DNA from: Ciborinia camelliae | Taxonomy: Eukaryota; Ascomycota; Leotiomycetes; Helotiales; Sclerotiniaceae | NCBI GenBank assembly: GCA_025890175.1 | Contig: JANPYM010000008.1 | Span: forward strand, 1,589,650-1,653,649 | Direction of reading: 5' to 3' | DNA length: 64,000 nt | Shown here: in pieces, positions 10,931-22,924 of the stretch | Layout of the letters: each line of letters begins with the position of its first letter | Numbering within the stretch: position 1 is the first letter of the stretch | The notes under the pieces: model-generated | The model's database searches: none | What the model was told of the DNA's origin: nothing | The model's input: the letters and a program-made list of their open reading frames with translations, nothing else | Made by a program: the position numbers and the translations under genes

Positions 10931-13073
10931 AAAATCTATTCAGAGTCAGAACTTTATCGAGTTGGAAAGCATTTTCAATAGGGGGGATAATGATACCCCT
11001 CAACAGATCATGAGTGATATCATTGCATTCTCCATCACTTGAAAGCATCGAAGTCCTCGTTTTATCACCTGGCATCATGTAGCGGACTCTACAGCATTAT
11101 CGGTGGAACTTTTGGTGTAGCGGAAGATCGATCGAGAAAGGCGCGAAGACGGTAACACATATGATTGAGCATTCAACTCGAATTATGAATCTTTGATCAT
11201 TATCATCTGGCGAAGGGGTTGGTCTAGAGCCCCGGCTGTTGCCTTTTCATGGGAGTTTAGCGCCTACAGGCAGCCTCACTACCTACCGCGCCCTTTCTTA
11301 TTTGATCGAAAGGTCTCACCGTCTATAGTAACCTTTTATTGATACCGAGCTGGGATGCAAGCGCAGCTCGGTGAGCATTTTTGCTTTTGAATTTTGTCCT
11401 GGAAAAGTGGGCATCTACATCCATATTTACATAGGTACTGTACCTAGCTTGGTACGCAAAGTCCACCAAGGAAAAAAAGGAAGAATCTTAACTTCCTGTT
11501 GATGACTTCGACAAGCCCATATCAGTTTCACCAATATCAGGTTTTCTGACTGCTGTCTATAACCTCATGGGGTGGGGGATTTTCTCGAAAGAAAAGGTTA
11601 TGGGCACTGGTCTTGGCCCGGGAAATTGTTCTAAAGAGTTCATTCCCCATCCGAGACGATATTGGTCGAACTTCCATTTGCAAAACTTTCATTCTTTCAA
11701 GAAAATTGGATTTGCTAGAATATATCAGTATGAAGAGTTGGACAGTGGGTAATGGGTAATGGGTAATGGGCAGATGAACCACTCCAATTCTAGTCCGTAT
11801 CCTCCAATTCGATTCGCCTACTTGCATATTGGGGCAAAGTTATCCTGGACAGATGTATATATTGTATTACCATGGACTTTTCCATTTACCGCCTCCATAG
11901 CATTTAGCAAGACTCACATTGGCAAGATCTCTGGCTACCTAGTATATAGCCCGGCATACGGGTTCTCGAAAAGAATGAAAAGAAACTTATTCCTCGAGCA
12001 CATCACCGTCAGCCAACTTCCCCAAAAATCAACCATGAAGCAAAAATTTATTTTCGAGGGCATTATCTCGCTCGCAGACAACCGGAGGATGACGATAACC
12101 TCATGGCAATAACCATGCGCTGTTTCGGCGCTCGTTTTAGAATCATTGATGGCCCAGAGAAGCTAGGTATTTCACTCTGGCGCAACACGAAGACGACATC
12201 AGAGCATTGACGGGGGCAAATGATAAAGGAACCCAAGAACAGGAGATCCACCGTCTCACAAAACCTTTCGAAGCACTCATGATCAAATCTATCTCTTTAT
12301 CTCCAAATCCCATACCTCCAATCAAGTATCTATCCAATCATCTCTATCCACCAACACTAGTCCACGAGACAACAGCCGCGGCCCAAGATAGCACGACGAT
12401 CCAGCCAATTCTCCAAGGCCAAGTTCCGCGAATGCTGACGTATACTCCCGATGGTTTAGTTTAAATATGCGCTAGGTGGAAGAAGATATCAAATCGATCA
12501 AACGATTCGCATCACATCACATCACACCAAGTGCAAGTGCAAGTGCAACATCTCCCCACCCCACCAAACCCAAAAGAACACCCAGACCTCCCTCCATAAT
12601 CCAAGAGCAAAGCCATAGATGGAGAAGACACACTATACCACTGTAAGCCCTCCTCGAAGTTCAAGTGAAGAATTCCCGGAAATCCACAGCTGGCTCCAAC
12701 TCCAACCCCAACTCCAACTCCAACAAGCCGTAATCCACATAAACAACCAGAGTAGATTGGCGCCAGCATCAAGACCAAGGAGCTGTGCCCCGAATCCCGA
12801 ATCCCGATATCTATCGCTCGCAAAATTTAGCCGTGGATGAGGTCCGCAATCTTCGTATTTCCAGGATCAATGAATGGATGAATAAATGAATGAATGAATA
12901 GGCGAGCCAAGTGCGGGGGGGGGGGGGAAGAAAGGAAAGAAAGAAAGGAAAGAAGCCTCCAAAGAAACCAACCGACGCGGCTGACGAGAACCTCGTGGAA
13001 GGGAAGGGAAGACGGCGATCCCAATCACAAGGATGCGAGCACGACAGTACGTACCAAGACACTGGGTTTGGTA
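10931..13073. other. Gene-poor interval with unassigned reading frames
   Basis: No gene can be supported. Around 12050-12464 there is a run of plausible coding sequence broken across two frames (for example FGARFRIIDGPEKLG, then YFTLAQHEDDIRAL up to a stop at 12464), but no family, start or clean splice pair was found. Short repeats include (GGGTAAT)3 near 11748-11768, CTCCAA/CAACTC repeats near 12694-12724, a GAAT run near 12875-12900 and a 13-nt poly-G at 12915-12928. Confidence 0.45.
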
Positions 13074-13407
13074 TCCTATTAACCTATTAACCTATTAACC
13101 TATTAACCTATTAACCTATTAACCTATTAACCTATTAACCTATTAACCTATTAACCTATTAACCTATTAACCTATTAACCTATTAACCTATTAACCTATT
13201 AACCTATTAACCTATTAACCTATTAACCTATTAACCTATTAACCTATTAACCTATTAACCTATTAACCTATTAACCTATTAACCTATTAACCTATAAACC
13301 TATAAACCTATGAACCTATGAACCTATAAACCTATAAACCTATAAACCTATAAACCTATAAACCTATAAACCTATGAACCTATGAACCTATGAACCTATT
13401 AACCTAC
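13074..13407. repeat. 8-bp minisatellite array, unit AACCTATT
   Basis: About 41 head-to-tail copies of an 8-base unit. From 13075 to about 13294 the unit is a nearly invariant AACCTATT. From there to 13400 the last base varies in blocks (AACCTATA, AACCTATG) before AACCTATT returns once. The reverse-strand unit is AATAGGTT. This is not the TTAGGG telomere repeat. Blocks of identical variant units suggest spread by local unit duplication or slippage. Confidence 0.97.
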
Positions 13408-13460
13408 CGGGTACCCCCATCGAAAACCAGCGCGCGTCAAAGAAATCGCATCTTCTGACA

Positions 13461-13553
13461 CCCACCCACCTACCTACCTACCTACCCACCTACCTACCTA
13501 CCTACCCACCTACCTACCTACCTACCCACCTACCCACCTACCCACCTACCCTC
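13461..13553. repeat. Nested CCTA tetranucleotide array with a 20-bp higher-order unit
   Basis: Repeated CCTA units punctuated by CCCA, forming a 20-base block (ACCTACCTACCTACCTACCC) three times, then degenerating to an 8-base CCTACCCA alternation. It lies 54 bases after the 8-bp array. Confidence 0.9.
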
Positions 13554-13576
13554 CCCCCAGACACTGCTCTCCAGCG

Positions 13577-13759
13577 ATGCATGCATGGACGACCGAGCAA
13601 TTCGATCGAATGCAACGTGACCCCGGCAAATATCCATCTCGATCTATGGGAGGACCGATTATGCACCTACATATAGCACATGAGATTTTGTTCGATGTGC
13701 TTGAGGAGGGACATCTCAAACATCTGAACCTCAAGAGGGCCGAGATTCCTTGTAGCTAG
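13577..13759 (+). CDS. Small hypothetical ORF after the repeat arrays
   Basis: A 60-codon frame begins at ATG 13577 and ends at TAG 13757-13759. It reads MHAWTTEQFDRMQRDPG and ends with HLKHLNLKRAEIPCS. It has no signal peptide, membrane segment or known motif. The residue composition is more protein-like than most frames here, so it may be a small gene or the last exon of a longer one whose upstream part I could not define. It may equally be chance. Confidence 0.25.
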   Translation: MHAWTTEQFDRMQRDPGKYPSRSMGGPIMHLHIAHEILFDVLEEGHLKHLNLKRAEIPCS

Positions 13760-14202
13760 GTAGCTGGCTGGTATGAATATATATATATGAATATATGAAT
13801 ATATGAATCGCGTGATTCAACTTAAACGCTCGAGAAGCTCGAGGAGTTGATTGAATCTCAAAGCTGACATCGATTAAGAATTAGGTAAGGTAGGTAGGTA
13901 GCTAAAGAAAAAACATTACACCAAAAGGCCAATAAGTACCAAATATAAAACACAACCAGGTATCATAAACAAACAATTGTTGATCGATCAGGGACAATCA
14001 TCCCATCCCATCCCATCCCATCCATCCAGTCCCACCCGCCCTCTAACCCAGCCATCCCATTCCCATTCCCGGCCCCTAAATCCCTCCCAAACAGAAAACT
14101 CCATTGATTGTCCCAGACAACCCCAGACCATGCCAGACCATGCCGTACCATGCCATACCAGAACCCTAAAATTACAACCCCAGAAAAAAAAAAGAAACCC
14201 CA
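13760..14202. other. Intergenic, short simple repeats
   Basis: Contains (ATATGA)n near 13786-13806, TAGG runs near 13885-13902, tandem CCCAT units at 14002-14022 and CATGCCAGAC/CATGCCGTAC repeats near 14128-14160. This is the 3' flank of the kinesin gene. Confidence 0.6.
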
Positions 14203-16874
14203 TTACAAATCATCATCATCATCAGGCATATCCCACTTCTTCGCCGTCAATTTCCGGACTTTCTTAGTAGGACTCCCAGTACTCGCAGCAGACTTTTTAA
14301 TCCTCAACTTTCCACTCGCACTTCGCCCAACGCCAATTTCAGCATCGTCATCAACCTTCAACTTCGCCATACTATCCCGAAGATCCAGACCTTCATCCTC
14401 GACATTGTCTGGAATTGGCGATGCGGATTTATCCACGGCGTGTGTTCGGCTCTCCTTCAAAATTCGATTCGAAGGCTTTCGAAATTTCGTCGGGCTTCCA
14501 TTATTCAACTCCCTCTTTAACCTCTCAACCTCTCTCAACAGCTTTGCATTCTCCATTTCGAGTGACAACGTCGCATCCCCGTTTTGATTTTCTTTATCCT
14601 CATCTCCACGAACGCACACACCCAAGCTTCGGACCAAGACCTCTACCTTCCTATCCCTCCATTCCTCTTCTCTCTCCCCATGTTCTTCCAATCTTACCAT
14701 CCACCTTCTACTCTCTTCTTGAATTCTCTTCTCCATCTCGTCGTAACATTCTTCTCGAATATCCATCTCCAGTTCCAACATTCTGTCTTCCATACTTTGA
14801 AGATGTGCCTCACTTTCCATCCTCAATCTCGTTTCGCGCTCCAATTCGCCGCGTAAACCATCTATCTCCTCGGACATACGTGCGATTTCTAATGCTGCAA
14901 TTTCCATCGTCTCACGTTCGGTTTCGGTAGGAGACTGAGATAGACCGACACGGTAATGAGTGAGAGCAGGAGATGTGCAAGTAGTTAAATCAGGATGCCT
15001 ATCCGAAGATTGGGAAGAACCCAGAATAGTCGCAGTGATGGATGGCATCCGTGGAACTGTAACCTCCTTGGCCAAAGCAGAGTAGCGTAGGATTTGTGAA
15101 GTAGCATTGAAGTCTCCCAGTGGGTCGGCCGTCACGATCATGATTCCCATTTGAGGATTTCGATGATGCACGGTCGAAGAAGGCTTTGAGCCATTCGATG
15201 GGAAAGAGTTTGAGAAGAGAAGTTCGGTGAGTTTGCACTGGCGGAATGGGACAAGATTTGGCTATTACATCGCCGAATTAACCCGGAAGTCCTAACGTAA
15301 CAGAGAGGAGTCAAACGTACCTTTGGATTGTTCTCCAAATCCGACTGCATCTGTAAACACTGCCCTAGATACATCAAACTCTCATTAATTTTTCCGGCCT
15401 CCGCCAATGTAGCACCGGCAGTCTTGGCGTCTCTGGCTCTTTCACTTCCAGCTAAATCCACAATGGTAAGTGAACTTCCTCCCCAAGGACCTGGTATTCT
15501 TGATCTTCTCCTCTTCTTCACCTCCACGCAGAAGAATCCATGGGACCTAGACGATGTACTATTAGAACTGGTTCCCGCGACTCTTCTTTCATTAAGACCA
15601 GCTTCCAAGACCATGAGCGCATCTTTCATGTTACCACAAATGACCTTCCTTAATCCAGCGACTACTTTTCGGTCCGGTGATTGTTCTGTAGGTTTGAATA
15701 GTAACGATCGTCTCCTAGATTCCTTTGTAGATTTACTTGGTGCCGCCGGCGTCAAGAGATCGAATATCCTATCATTATAAACCTCATACATCGAAATCAG
15801 AATCGCATATTCCGCATGATGATCCACGTCGACAGTGATGCCCCTAATATCCGGACTACTTGGCAAAGCGGAAGGTCTTGTAGGTATCGTTCGTCTCGGC
15901 GTAGGTTGGTAAGAATCGCCCTTTTGAGGAGTTTTAGTATTAATCATTTTCCTGGCTGCTGTTGCAGTAGCTTGCATAAATGAAGGAATGAAGGAAGTCA
16001 TCGATACTGTCGATTCTCCTGGAATTGGCACTGGCGCATATCCTGGTGTTTTACTATTATCATCCTGGTGGACACCGATCCTGATGCTTTTAGGACTTCC
16101 TGGTGCCTGGAATGGGGGGAGATATGGATACAATCTGGTTGGGCTGGGATGGTAGGGAACAATGGGCACTCGTACCACCTGGGGTGTTGGAGCTCTTGAG
16201 CTTCCTCGAGATGAGGCTGGGTCGAAGTAATATGTATCTAAGAACATCTGCGCAGACAAGACCTGGGCCTCTGATGGATCTGATGATGCAATGGAGCCAT
16301 GTAGGCCAGGGTGTGAATTGACATCGAGAATATTGTTGTCAATGGAACGAAAGAGTAAATCGAGGGCAAGTTGAGTAAGACCGCGTTGACTTCGAGATCC
16401 AAGAATTGTATGACTCTGCGAAAGAATGTTAGCACCCATCAAACTCCCAAATGTTCAAACCACAATATAAACCTTTCCAGAGCCAGTCACTCCCAATGTA
16501 GCAAGCAATCCATCTCTACCCTCTCCCCCATTCGGGCCTAGCACGCCTTCAACCAAGGGCACCACACCCGTTCCATGAAATAAATCCAACTGCGAACTTT
16601 CTTCTTCAAAGACCCGCGTGAAAGCAAATTTCTCCACTGCCCTGCGTCTATTATCATTTGGTGGATTTAAGGTAATGTGGGTCGGAAACGCAGTCGACGC
16701 CGGGAATGCAGATGCTCCATCTTCAAGATGTTCTTCAGTGGGTTCTTCAACAGTAAGAAAGCGGTCTGGTGTTGGCAAGGTGGGGTATAATTGTTGATTT
16801 GATGTTGGAGGAGGTCTTAATCGTAAGTAGACTTGGAAGAGTGATGATTTTGAGTTTGTATTTGGCGGTTCCAT
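14203..16874 (-). CDS. Divergent kinesin motor protein (kinesin-6-like by layout)
   Basis: Three exons on the minus strand: 16874-16473, 16415-15321 and 15237-14203, giving 843 residues, with introns of 57 and 83 nt. The P-loop GVTGSGKS is split by intron 1 (residues about 128-135). Switch I SSRSH lies at about 422-426 and switch II DLAGSERA at 454-461, so the motor has its full nucleotide-binding set. Between the P-loop and EVYNDRIFDLL (345) there are about 210 residues, against about 45 in kinesin-1. The extra segment is Pro/Ser-rich. A large insertion in this part of the motor is characteristic of kinesin-6 (MKLP/KIF20, fission-yeast Klp9), which acts in the anaphase spindle midzone. After the motor comes a coiled coil (residues about 580-750, Glu/Arg-rich heptads) and a basic Ser/Pro tail ending in five Asp and a Leu. 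The subfamily placement is inference. Confidence 0.88.
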
Positions 16875-17722
16875 GATTGTAAATCTGGAAAAGTGTCGTG
16901 ATTCTTTTTTGGTGTTTCTAGGTACATAGACACTGATACGCGAAAGGGAGATTGATAGATTTATTAAAAGTCGCCAAAGTTTATTGATGGGTAAAGACAA
17001 TGGGAAGTCTGGGGTAAATGTTGACCGGGAAACCGAATACAAAATGATTGTATTATTGGTGCTACAAGAAGGTTAGATGAGAATAATAATAATAATAAGC
17101 ATGTGAAAATGTCCCGACATTTTGTATATATGGGCCAACCCCTGATAATATCAATATACCTATATATACCTACCTAGATATATATATATATCTCTCCCTC
17201 TCTCTCTCTCTTCTAATACCTACTTACTTATAAATATCATCAATTCAAAAACATCCATACATTCACAATTCATTCATCTACATAGATATTTATCTTCAAA
17301 AAGACATTCAATACCAACACTTTATCATTTGTTTTGAATACTACTATATTAGCATTAGTATTTTATCCATACCTTCAAAATCTTCCTTCCTTCCATTGCC
17401 CAGTCCAATTTCCCCCCTCCCCCTCCCTCCACCCTCCACCCTCCCCCCCCCCTACTTTCCCATCAAAGAAGTTCGAATCTAATATACGGTACCAAGTACC
17501 AACGCAAGAAAATCTCTCTAAAGTCCTTATTTATATATGCCCCCATATAAATGCTGCCTCATGATCATCGTGATAAAAAGCAAAGGGGTCCAAATTCTCT
17601 TTTTCCCACACATATAAAAAACGCCATGCACCTCACGAACTCGCAATCCCAAACACCATTTGCTAGGTAGGTATACATCCCCCATTACTCCCGAGGTCAC
17701 ACGCCACAGTAAATATTATCTC
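16875..17722. other. Intergenic, kinesin promoter side
   Basis: This lies upstream of the kinesin and downstream of the TBC gene. It contains an ATA/AAT run near 17083-17098, TATATA and (CT)n stretches at 17170-17212, and a C-rich tract at 17411-17450. No gene is visible. Confidence 0.6.
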
Positions 17723-20314
17723 CTAATTCTCCGCACTCCTAGTTTTGATTTTGGAAAAGAACGTTCCACCCCTCTTGGGTGGGGCCTCCCCATTTGCAAC
17801 TGCCCTTTCGTCTGCATAGCCTTTCCTACGTTCTGCTCTCCGTTGCTCAATAGTTTCTTGGCTAATATGTCCAAAACCATTCCTCCGTCGGAAGCATGCA
17901 TCCATAAGTCCATTGGCATCGACAAGTCTTCGGGGGATGGTTTGTACAACTTGGAAAATTTCCATAGGGTCTGAAACAGCCTTGATCTCCTGTTCTCCTA
18001 CTTTGAAAATTGCTAAAGCAATGCGGAAAAGAGTCTTTGATCCTTCGAAGAAAAAACTGTCCCAGACGCGCAGTGTAGTTTCAATTGGGAGAGTTCCAAT
18101 GAAGCATGACATGAACCAAGCCGTGGTACATAACGTGATGGGGGGAAGACGCATAGAAAGCCTCCCATCTCCTGCTGTACCGTCTAGTTCTCCTCCAATC
18201 TTCGCCCATATTGCTGGCATTGATTCCTTGATACTAGTCATCAGCACTCCCAAATCCACATTTGCGCCTTCCAGATTAACTTCGTGGGTTCCTGGCAAAT
18301 AAACTCTCGTGATAATATTCAACATCCAGAAACTCTTCTCTTCATCCATAAATAATAACAATAACCCTGCCAAAAAGTTCAAACTCTGACAATAACCTAT
18401 CCTCGGGTTATAAATACTAAAAGCTTGTAACACTCTCCGCAACGATTGCAACATAGGAGTCTCGGGTTCTTTTATACTCGGTTGACTATTCCGTTTCTCA
18501 GAGACTGGGGGAGGATCCGGTTTGAATTTAATATTATCCGGGAACGTGCGATTGAGATCCCGCTCAATAATTTCGTGGTCCGTCTGATTAACTTCACCAG
18601 CAGCTGCTTTTTTCAGCAAGCTGTCATACACACCATAGTGCTTGCTCACCATAGCCGGACCGCCTGCGTACCAGAACCAAGCTTCTCCCCGCCAGTCAGG
18701 TGGTATTCCTTTCCGGACAAAACGTTTGACTTTTGCCGATCTTGGTGGAAACCGAATTGGCTTGTCAGTAATAAGACTATGATCCTTGAGCAATAACACC
18801 CATTTTTTTCGCCTTCGCTCAACGTATTCATTATAAGGCCCATTCCAAACTTCATATTCTTCCAATGAAACGTATTGCGTCTTTTTCTTGAAGCCATACC
18901 TATCTCTAGCTGGTCCTTCCGGGTTTGGTGGTGGTAACGGCACTGGCTGCGGTTCAAAGTAACCCTCTCCAGTCTCATTAGATGTCGTTGCACCATCAAA
19001 TTCCTTCGATCCTGGGGAATCCCCCGGCGTGAGATCTGGGGTAGCTGCGGGAATTTGTGCCTCAAAGGCTTTGGGGTGGAACATTTCCGAAGAGCCCCGA
19101 ATCGAAATTTCTGAAGCGTCGAGAGTAGGAGGTACAAGAGAGCCGCCCAGTGCCTCTTCTAATTTCGAATGTCTCCTCTCAGAATCAGGTGTCATTGGTC
19201 GAAACTCATCATCTTCGTCGAACACCTCCCGGTAAACAGATCTGGGTTTGATTTCCGCTCCAATTTCTAAGAGCTTCTCATCTAAATCGTTGTCTTCGAC
19301 TCCCGAATCCATAAATCCATATTCGTACATGCCAATTGCGTCGTCCACACTCATTCCCTCATCTTTCCCTCCAAAGAAAGAAGTGCGTGAACTACTTTTC
19401 GTCATTACACTACTTCTTTCGGTTCCGCTTGTTCCAAAATAGCTTGAATTTGTAGTTAGAGCAGATCTGAAGCTTGCACGGACTTCATCGTCATCGAAAT
19501 TTGCTGGACGAATTGGGGGGTCGCGCCGATATATGGATGAGTTATTACTATTGGGTCTATTGATCCCCGTTCTTGGCCTAAAGTTCGCTTGGGGAATATT
19601 GCGCTGCCTCGCATTGTTAAGATCTGCGGTATAGTAATCCGGGATCGACGCAGAAGGACGTAGCGTAGGTGCAGGTAATTGCTGACCCGATTGTGAAGAG
19701 GATGACGAAAGCCCCCGATCTCTTGTATTGGAAACCGACCTATCATTTATTGCTTGTTCGTCTTGCGGTTCCACGTGAAAAATTGAGGCATGTATTAAAG
19801 GACTGGGAGATTCATTCCGCTTCCGCAGACTTGTTTGTCGTGGCCTTGAGAAATTATCTGCCATCTTTTCAGGTGTATGTCTGCCGGTGGAAGAATGTGA
19901 TCGCACGTTACTAAGGTGTCTCAATCGTGAAGCCTCTGAAGGTTTTCGTCGAAGGTTCTGTTGGGGCGGAGCAGTGAAGGATCGGGACGGTTCATAAGGC
20001 AAAGGGTGATGCGATGTGGAGGGTCTTTGGTGTGAAATAGGGGGATTTTGAGTGAGAGGGTTGACCGGCAAATAATGTTCTCGGGGCGATGGTGTTGGTG
20101 ACTTGGGTGGAAATGGATATTTGCCATTTCCAGACCTATTAGTATTAACAGATAGCTCGGAAGCTTTAGATGAGGTCCGAGGCCTGGTAGGATGTAGGCC
20201 AAATTGACCTCGCTGTTGTCTGATCTGCATATGCGGACTCCTGTTATCCATATTGTTGGAAATGGGAGATGACGTCTCAACGCCATAATATCCATTTGCC
20301 ATATTCATAGTCAT
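17723..20314 (-). CDS. TBC-domain Rab GTPase-activating protein
   Basis: One uninterrupted frame of 863 residues. Residues 1-480 are low-complexity, Ser/Pro/Arg-rich and probably disordered. A conserved linker (RYGFKKKTQYVSLEEYEVW) at about 480-500 leads to the TBC domain at about 535-800. The GIPPDWRGEAW box, the arginine finger in IERDLNRTFPD (Arg589) and the glutamine finger in GYCQSLN (Gln643) are all present, so dual-finger catalysis on a Rab GTPase is expected. An insertion of about 20 residues separates the two finger motifs. WFMSCFIGTLPIETTLRVWDSFFFEG is the classic last TBC box. These proteins switch off Rab GTPases on secretory or endocytic membranes. The target Rab cannot be deduced here. 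The upstream start MTMNMANGYYG was chosen as the first ATG of the frame. Confidence 0.93.
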   Translation of the reverse strand: MTMNMANGYYGVETSSPISNNMDNRSPHMQIRQQRGQFGLHPTRPRTSSKASELSVNTNRSGNGKYPFPPKSPTPSPREHYLPVNPLTQNPPISHQRPSTSHHPLPYEPSRSFTAPPQQNLRRKPSEASRLRHLSNVRSHSSTGRHTPEKMADNFSRPRQTSLRKRNESPSPLIHASIFHVEPQDEQAINDRSVSNTRDRGLSSSSSQSGQQLPAPTLRPSASIPDYYTADLNNARQRNIPQANFRPRTGINRPNSNNSSIYRRDPPIRPANFDDDEVRASFRSALTTNSSYFGTSGTERSSVMTKSSSRTSFFGGKDEGMSVDDAIGMYEYGFMDSGVEDNDLDEKLLEIGAEIKPRSVYREVFDEDDEFRPMTPDSERRHSKLEEALGGSLVPPTLDASEISIRGSSEMFHPKAFEAQIPAATPDLTPGDSPGSKEFDGATTSNETGEGYFEPQPVPLPPPNPEGPARDRYGFKKKTQYVSLEEYEVWNGPYNEYVERRRKKWVLLLKDHSLITDKPIRFPPRSAKVKRFVRKGIPPDWRGEAWFWYAGGPAMVSKHYGVYDSLLKKAAAGEVNQTDHEIIERDLNRTFPDNIKFKPDPPPVSEKRNSQPSIKEPETPMLQSLRRVLQAFSIYNPRIGYCQSLNFLAGLLLLFMDEEKSFWMLNIITRVYLPGTHEVNLEGANVDLGVLMTSIKESMPAIWAKIGGELDGTAGDGRLSMRLPPITLCTTAWFMSCFIGTLPIETTLRVWDSFFFEGSKTLFRIALAIFKVGEQEIKAVSDPMEIFQVVQTIPRRLVDANGLMDACFRRRNGFGHISQETIEQRRAERRKGYADERAVANGEAPPKRGGTFFSKIKTRSAEN

Positions 20315-22924
20315 GGCGAAAGTGTTGAAGCTTTTATTGCAAATATTCCATCTAATAAACTTTTAAGCTCTCCCCATGTGAACGAGCAGCAATCAATCCA
20401 CCTCTCTCCAGGTCTATGACCCGGATCGTATTCGGAGGGATCCTGTAGTAATTGATTTTATCCACATCAAAGCAGAGATTCTGTCGTCCGAGGTTACTTC
20501 TTTCTATCGAAGAAAGAGGCTGGTTTCGATTGTGGCACGATTATGTTGTGGAATTGTAAGTACAGTAGTAACTGTCGGGGCGGGCATTCGGCGAAGTGTT
20601 CGAGTCTCTCGAGGTCAGGGTACCAGTATACCTAGGTAGGTAGTATCTCCAAAGCAATCTCCAAACAAAGTCCAATCCTTCCAGTGTTGTTCCAAATGTT
20701 CCAAATGCTCCAATATCTTGTACCCGTACTTTGCTTTGTGTTGTGTCTCCAATGTTTCAAATTCCAGATTCGATTTCCGTTTTAACGAGTGAGGGTGAGG
20801 ATGAGGATGCTTATCAGAACAAGTATGAGAAAGAGTGAGTGAAGGACAGGAATAGAAAGAATTATGCGTAAAAGTGGATTAGATTGGGGACCAAACTGTC
20901 AGACAGCACCAAATTAATTGATCAGTATGAAGTGTGAGGTGTGAGGTGTGAGGTGTGAGGTGTGAAGTGTATAGTGTATTTCGTCGTTGTTGTCATTTGG
21001 TGTTGTTTGATGGGTCGAGGCAAAGGAAAAGCGTAAAAAAGTAAATGGTATATAGTATGAGTATGGTAACGGTGTGATTCGTACTCCAATTGGAACCAGG
21101 GCAAATAAATGAATGTGTGTGTGTATGTGTACGTGTATGTGTATGAACTGCTAGTAGTGAGAGTGAGAGAAGGAGAGAAGAGGCTGAAATTGAGATTGAG
21201 AATGAGAATGAACAAATGAACAAAATGAGTGAATGTGAACGATCGAATGATCAAATGATCGAATGATTGAATTGAATTGAATTGAATTGAATTGAATTGA
21301 ATGACCGAATAGAATGGTACCATGAACAAAAGAAAGGTTTCGGATGTTTTTGTTTACCTTCAACTCAACTCATTTGTTTCGTGAGATGGTCAAAGCAATA
21401 ACAAGAAGAAGCAACATCAACATTTGAAGATTCATCAAGCTCCTAGGTAATAATAATCTCTAGGCAAGTATCTACTAGGTAGGTACAGTATGGATATGAT
21501 GGGCACAATTTTGATTGATATGTTCCATATTGTTCTTCTCCCTATATCTTTGAACTCTGTACCTATACCTAACGGCTGACCTATCTAGGTATATACCCGG
21601 TATGATGATATTTTTACCGGGTGCGATATATTTATACTTTGTAGCTCCATCGTATTATTTCTTATGTTCCTTTGACTTGTCCTTTGAATAAATAGGAAAC
21701 TGTATATCTATCTAGGGATCTATCTAGGGATCTATCTAGGGATCTATCTAGGGATCTATCTAGATATTCAAGATAGAAAAGGGATCTAAACTTCCAAAGA
21801 CCTACCGGTACCTTTCCATCATACCAGCCGATACTCCCAAGACGGGATCTTTCCTGGATTTTCCCTAACCACCACATCCATTCGTTCATCCATCCACTGA
21901 TCAATTATTAGATTCCCCATCTTGTCCAAAAAGTAAATTGTGATCAATCTTAATCTGATGTGCCTCTGCATCAATGATCCTAGTTCGATTCTCGAGCCAA
22001 GGACTTTATTATGTTTAAGTGGAGGCCGATTGGAACATGGAACGTTTATGAGAAGCCGAAGGGTCCCAAGGGAGAGAGATGAGATCAAGATTCAAGCATC
22101 AAGCAAGATCAAAGCTGGGAGCTTCAAAACCAGAACCTTTCAGAACATGTTTATTATATTGTCCCGAGGGATAAATCAAAGCTAGTAGGGAAGAATTTTG
22201 GGAAATTATTTCAATCTACGGGAGTACGGAGTATCTCGAATGTCATTACAAATTTTCAGAAAGGTTTGGGAAAATGGAAACTCCTCATACTTAAGTATAA
22301 TTGTCCATTAGATTTCATAAGAAATAAATCTTCTTCATATTTATTATTCCTGTGCCTTCCTTTCTTCATACTGTACCTACATTATTTTATCTCGCATAAC
22401 ATAAGGCTTATCCCTCGCGTCCCCTTTCCCCCTCCCTCTAATTCTCCCCTTTTTACGCGCCGCCTTGATACCAGAGACGTGCCGTATAAGGAGGCATAGG
22501 CGTATTTTCATATCGGCCAATTCAACATGATGTACCGAAAAGGTGGAGTTAGTAATATGACAAAAGCCACAAATTGAAAAAGCAATGAGTTGTCAACATT
22601 CAAATTTGGCTCCTCAGATTGCATCGTGATTCGTGATTTCGAGAGGATCCATCACATCACCTTGGGCCAGGTTTGCAACATTTTCCCTGAAAGAGCAACG
22701 CACATTTTATTTTCCTGGTTTCTTGAACTTTCTTTGCTGTCTGATATCTGAGATCATAAAAAGTAATTTCTTCTATGCACCCTTAACGCCAATGCCATTT
22801 CATTTGGCTGGTGAAACTGCTATCCTTCATCACACATCTCCATGACTTCATATGGATTACATTCTTAGGATCCTCCAACCTCCCCTCATGCCTCGAATAC
22901 TTAATCGTATTCCCCATCTATACC
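20315..22924. other. Repeat-rich intergenic interval
   Basis: No gene is supported in 2.6 kb. Visible elements are a (GTGTGAG)n run at 20933-20967, GT-rich sequence at 21113-21145, (GAATT)n pentanucleotides at 21268-21301, a 12-base unit CTATCTAGGGAT repeated about four times at 21707-21762, and TAGG runs near 20632-20642 and 21476-21486. The many open frames seen here on the minus strand are by-products of these repeats. Confidence 0.7.

Noticed and set aside
12050..12464. Protein-like sequence across two frames
   Set aside because: Tried to join the pieces with GT...AG introns but no pair kept the frame, and no family was recognised.
13074..13407. Interstitial telomere
   Set aside because: The unit is AACCTATT, eight bases, not CCCTAA/TTAGGG; no canonical telomere units were seen.
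20922..21363. Overlapping minus-strand frames rich in Ser, Phe and His
   Set aside because: They arise from GT-rich and GAATT simple repeats, overlap each other in different frames and lack any motif.
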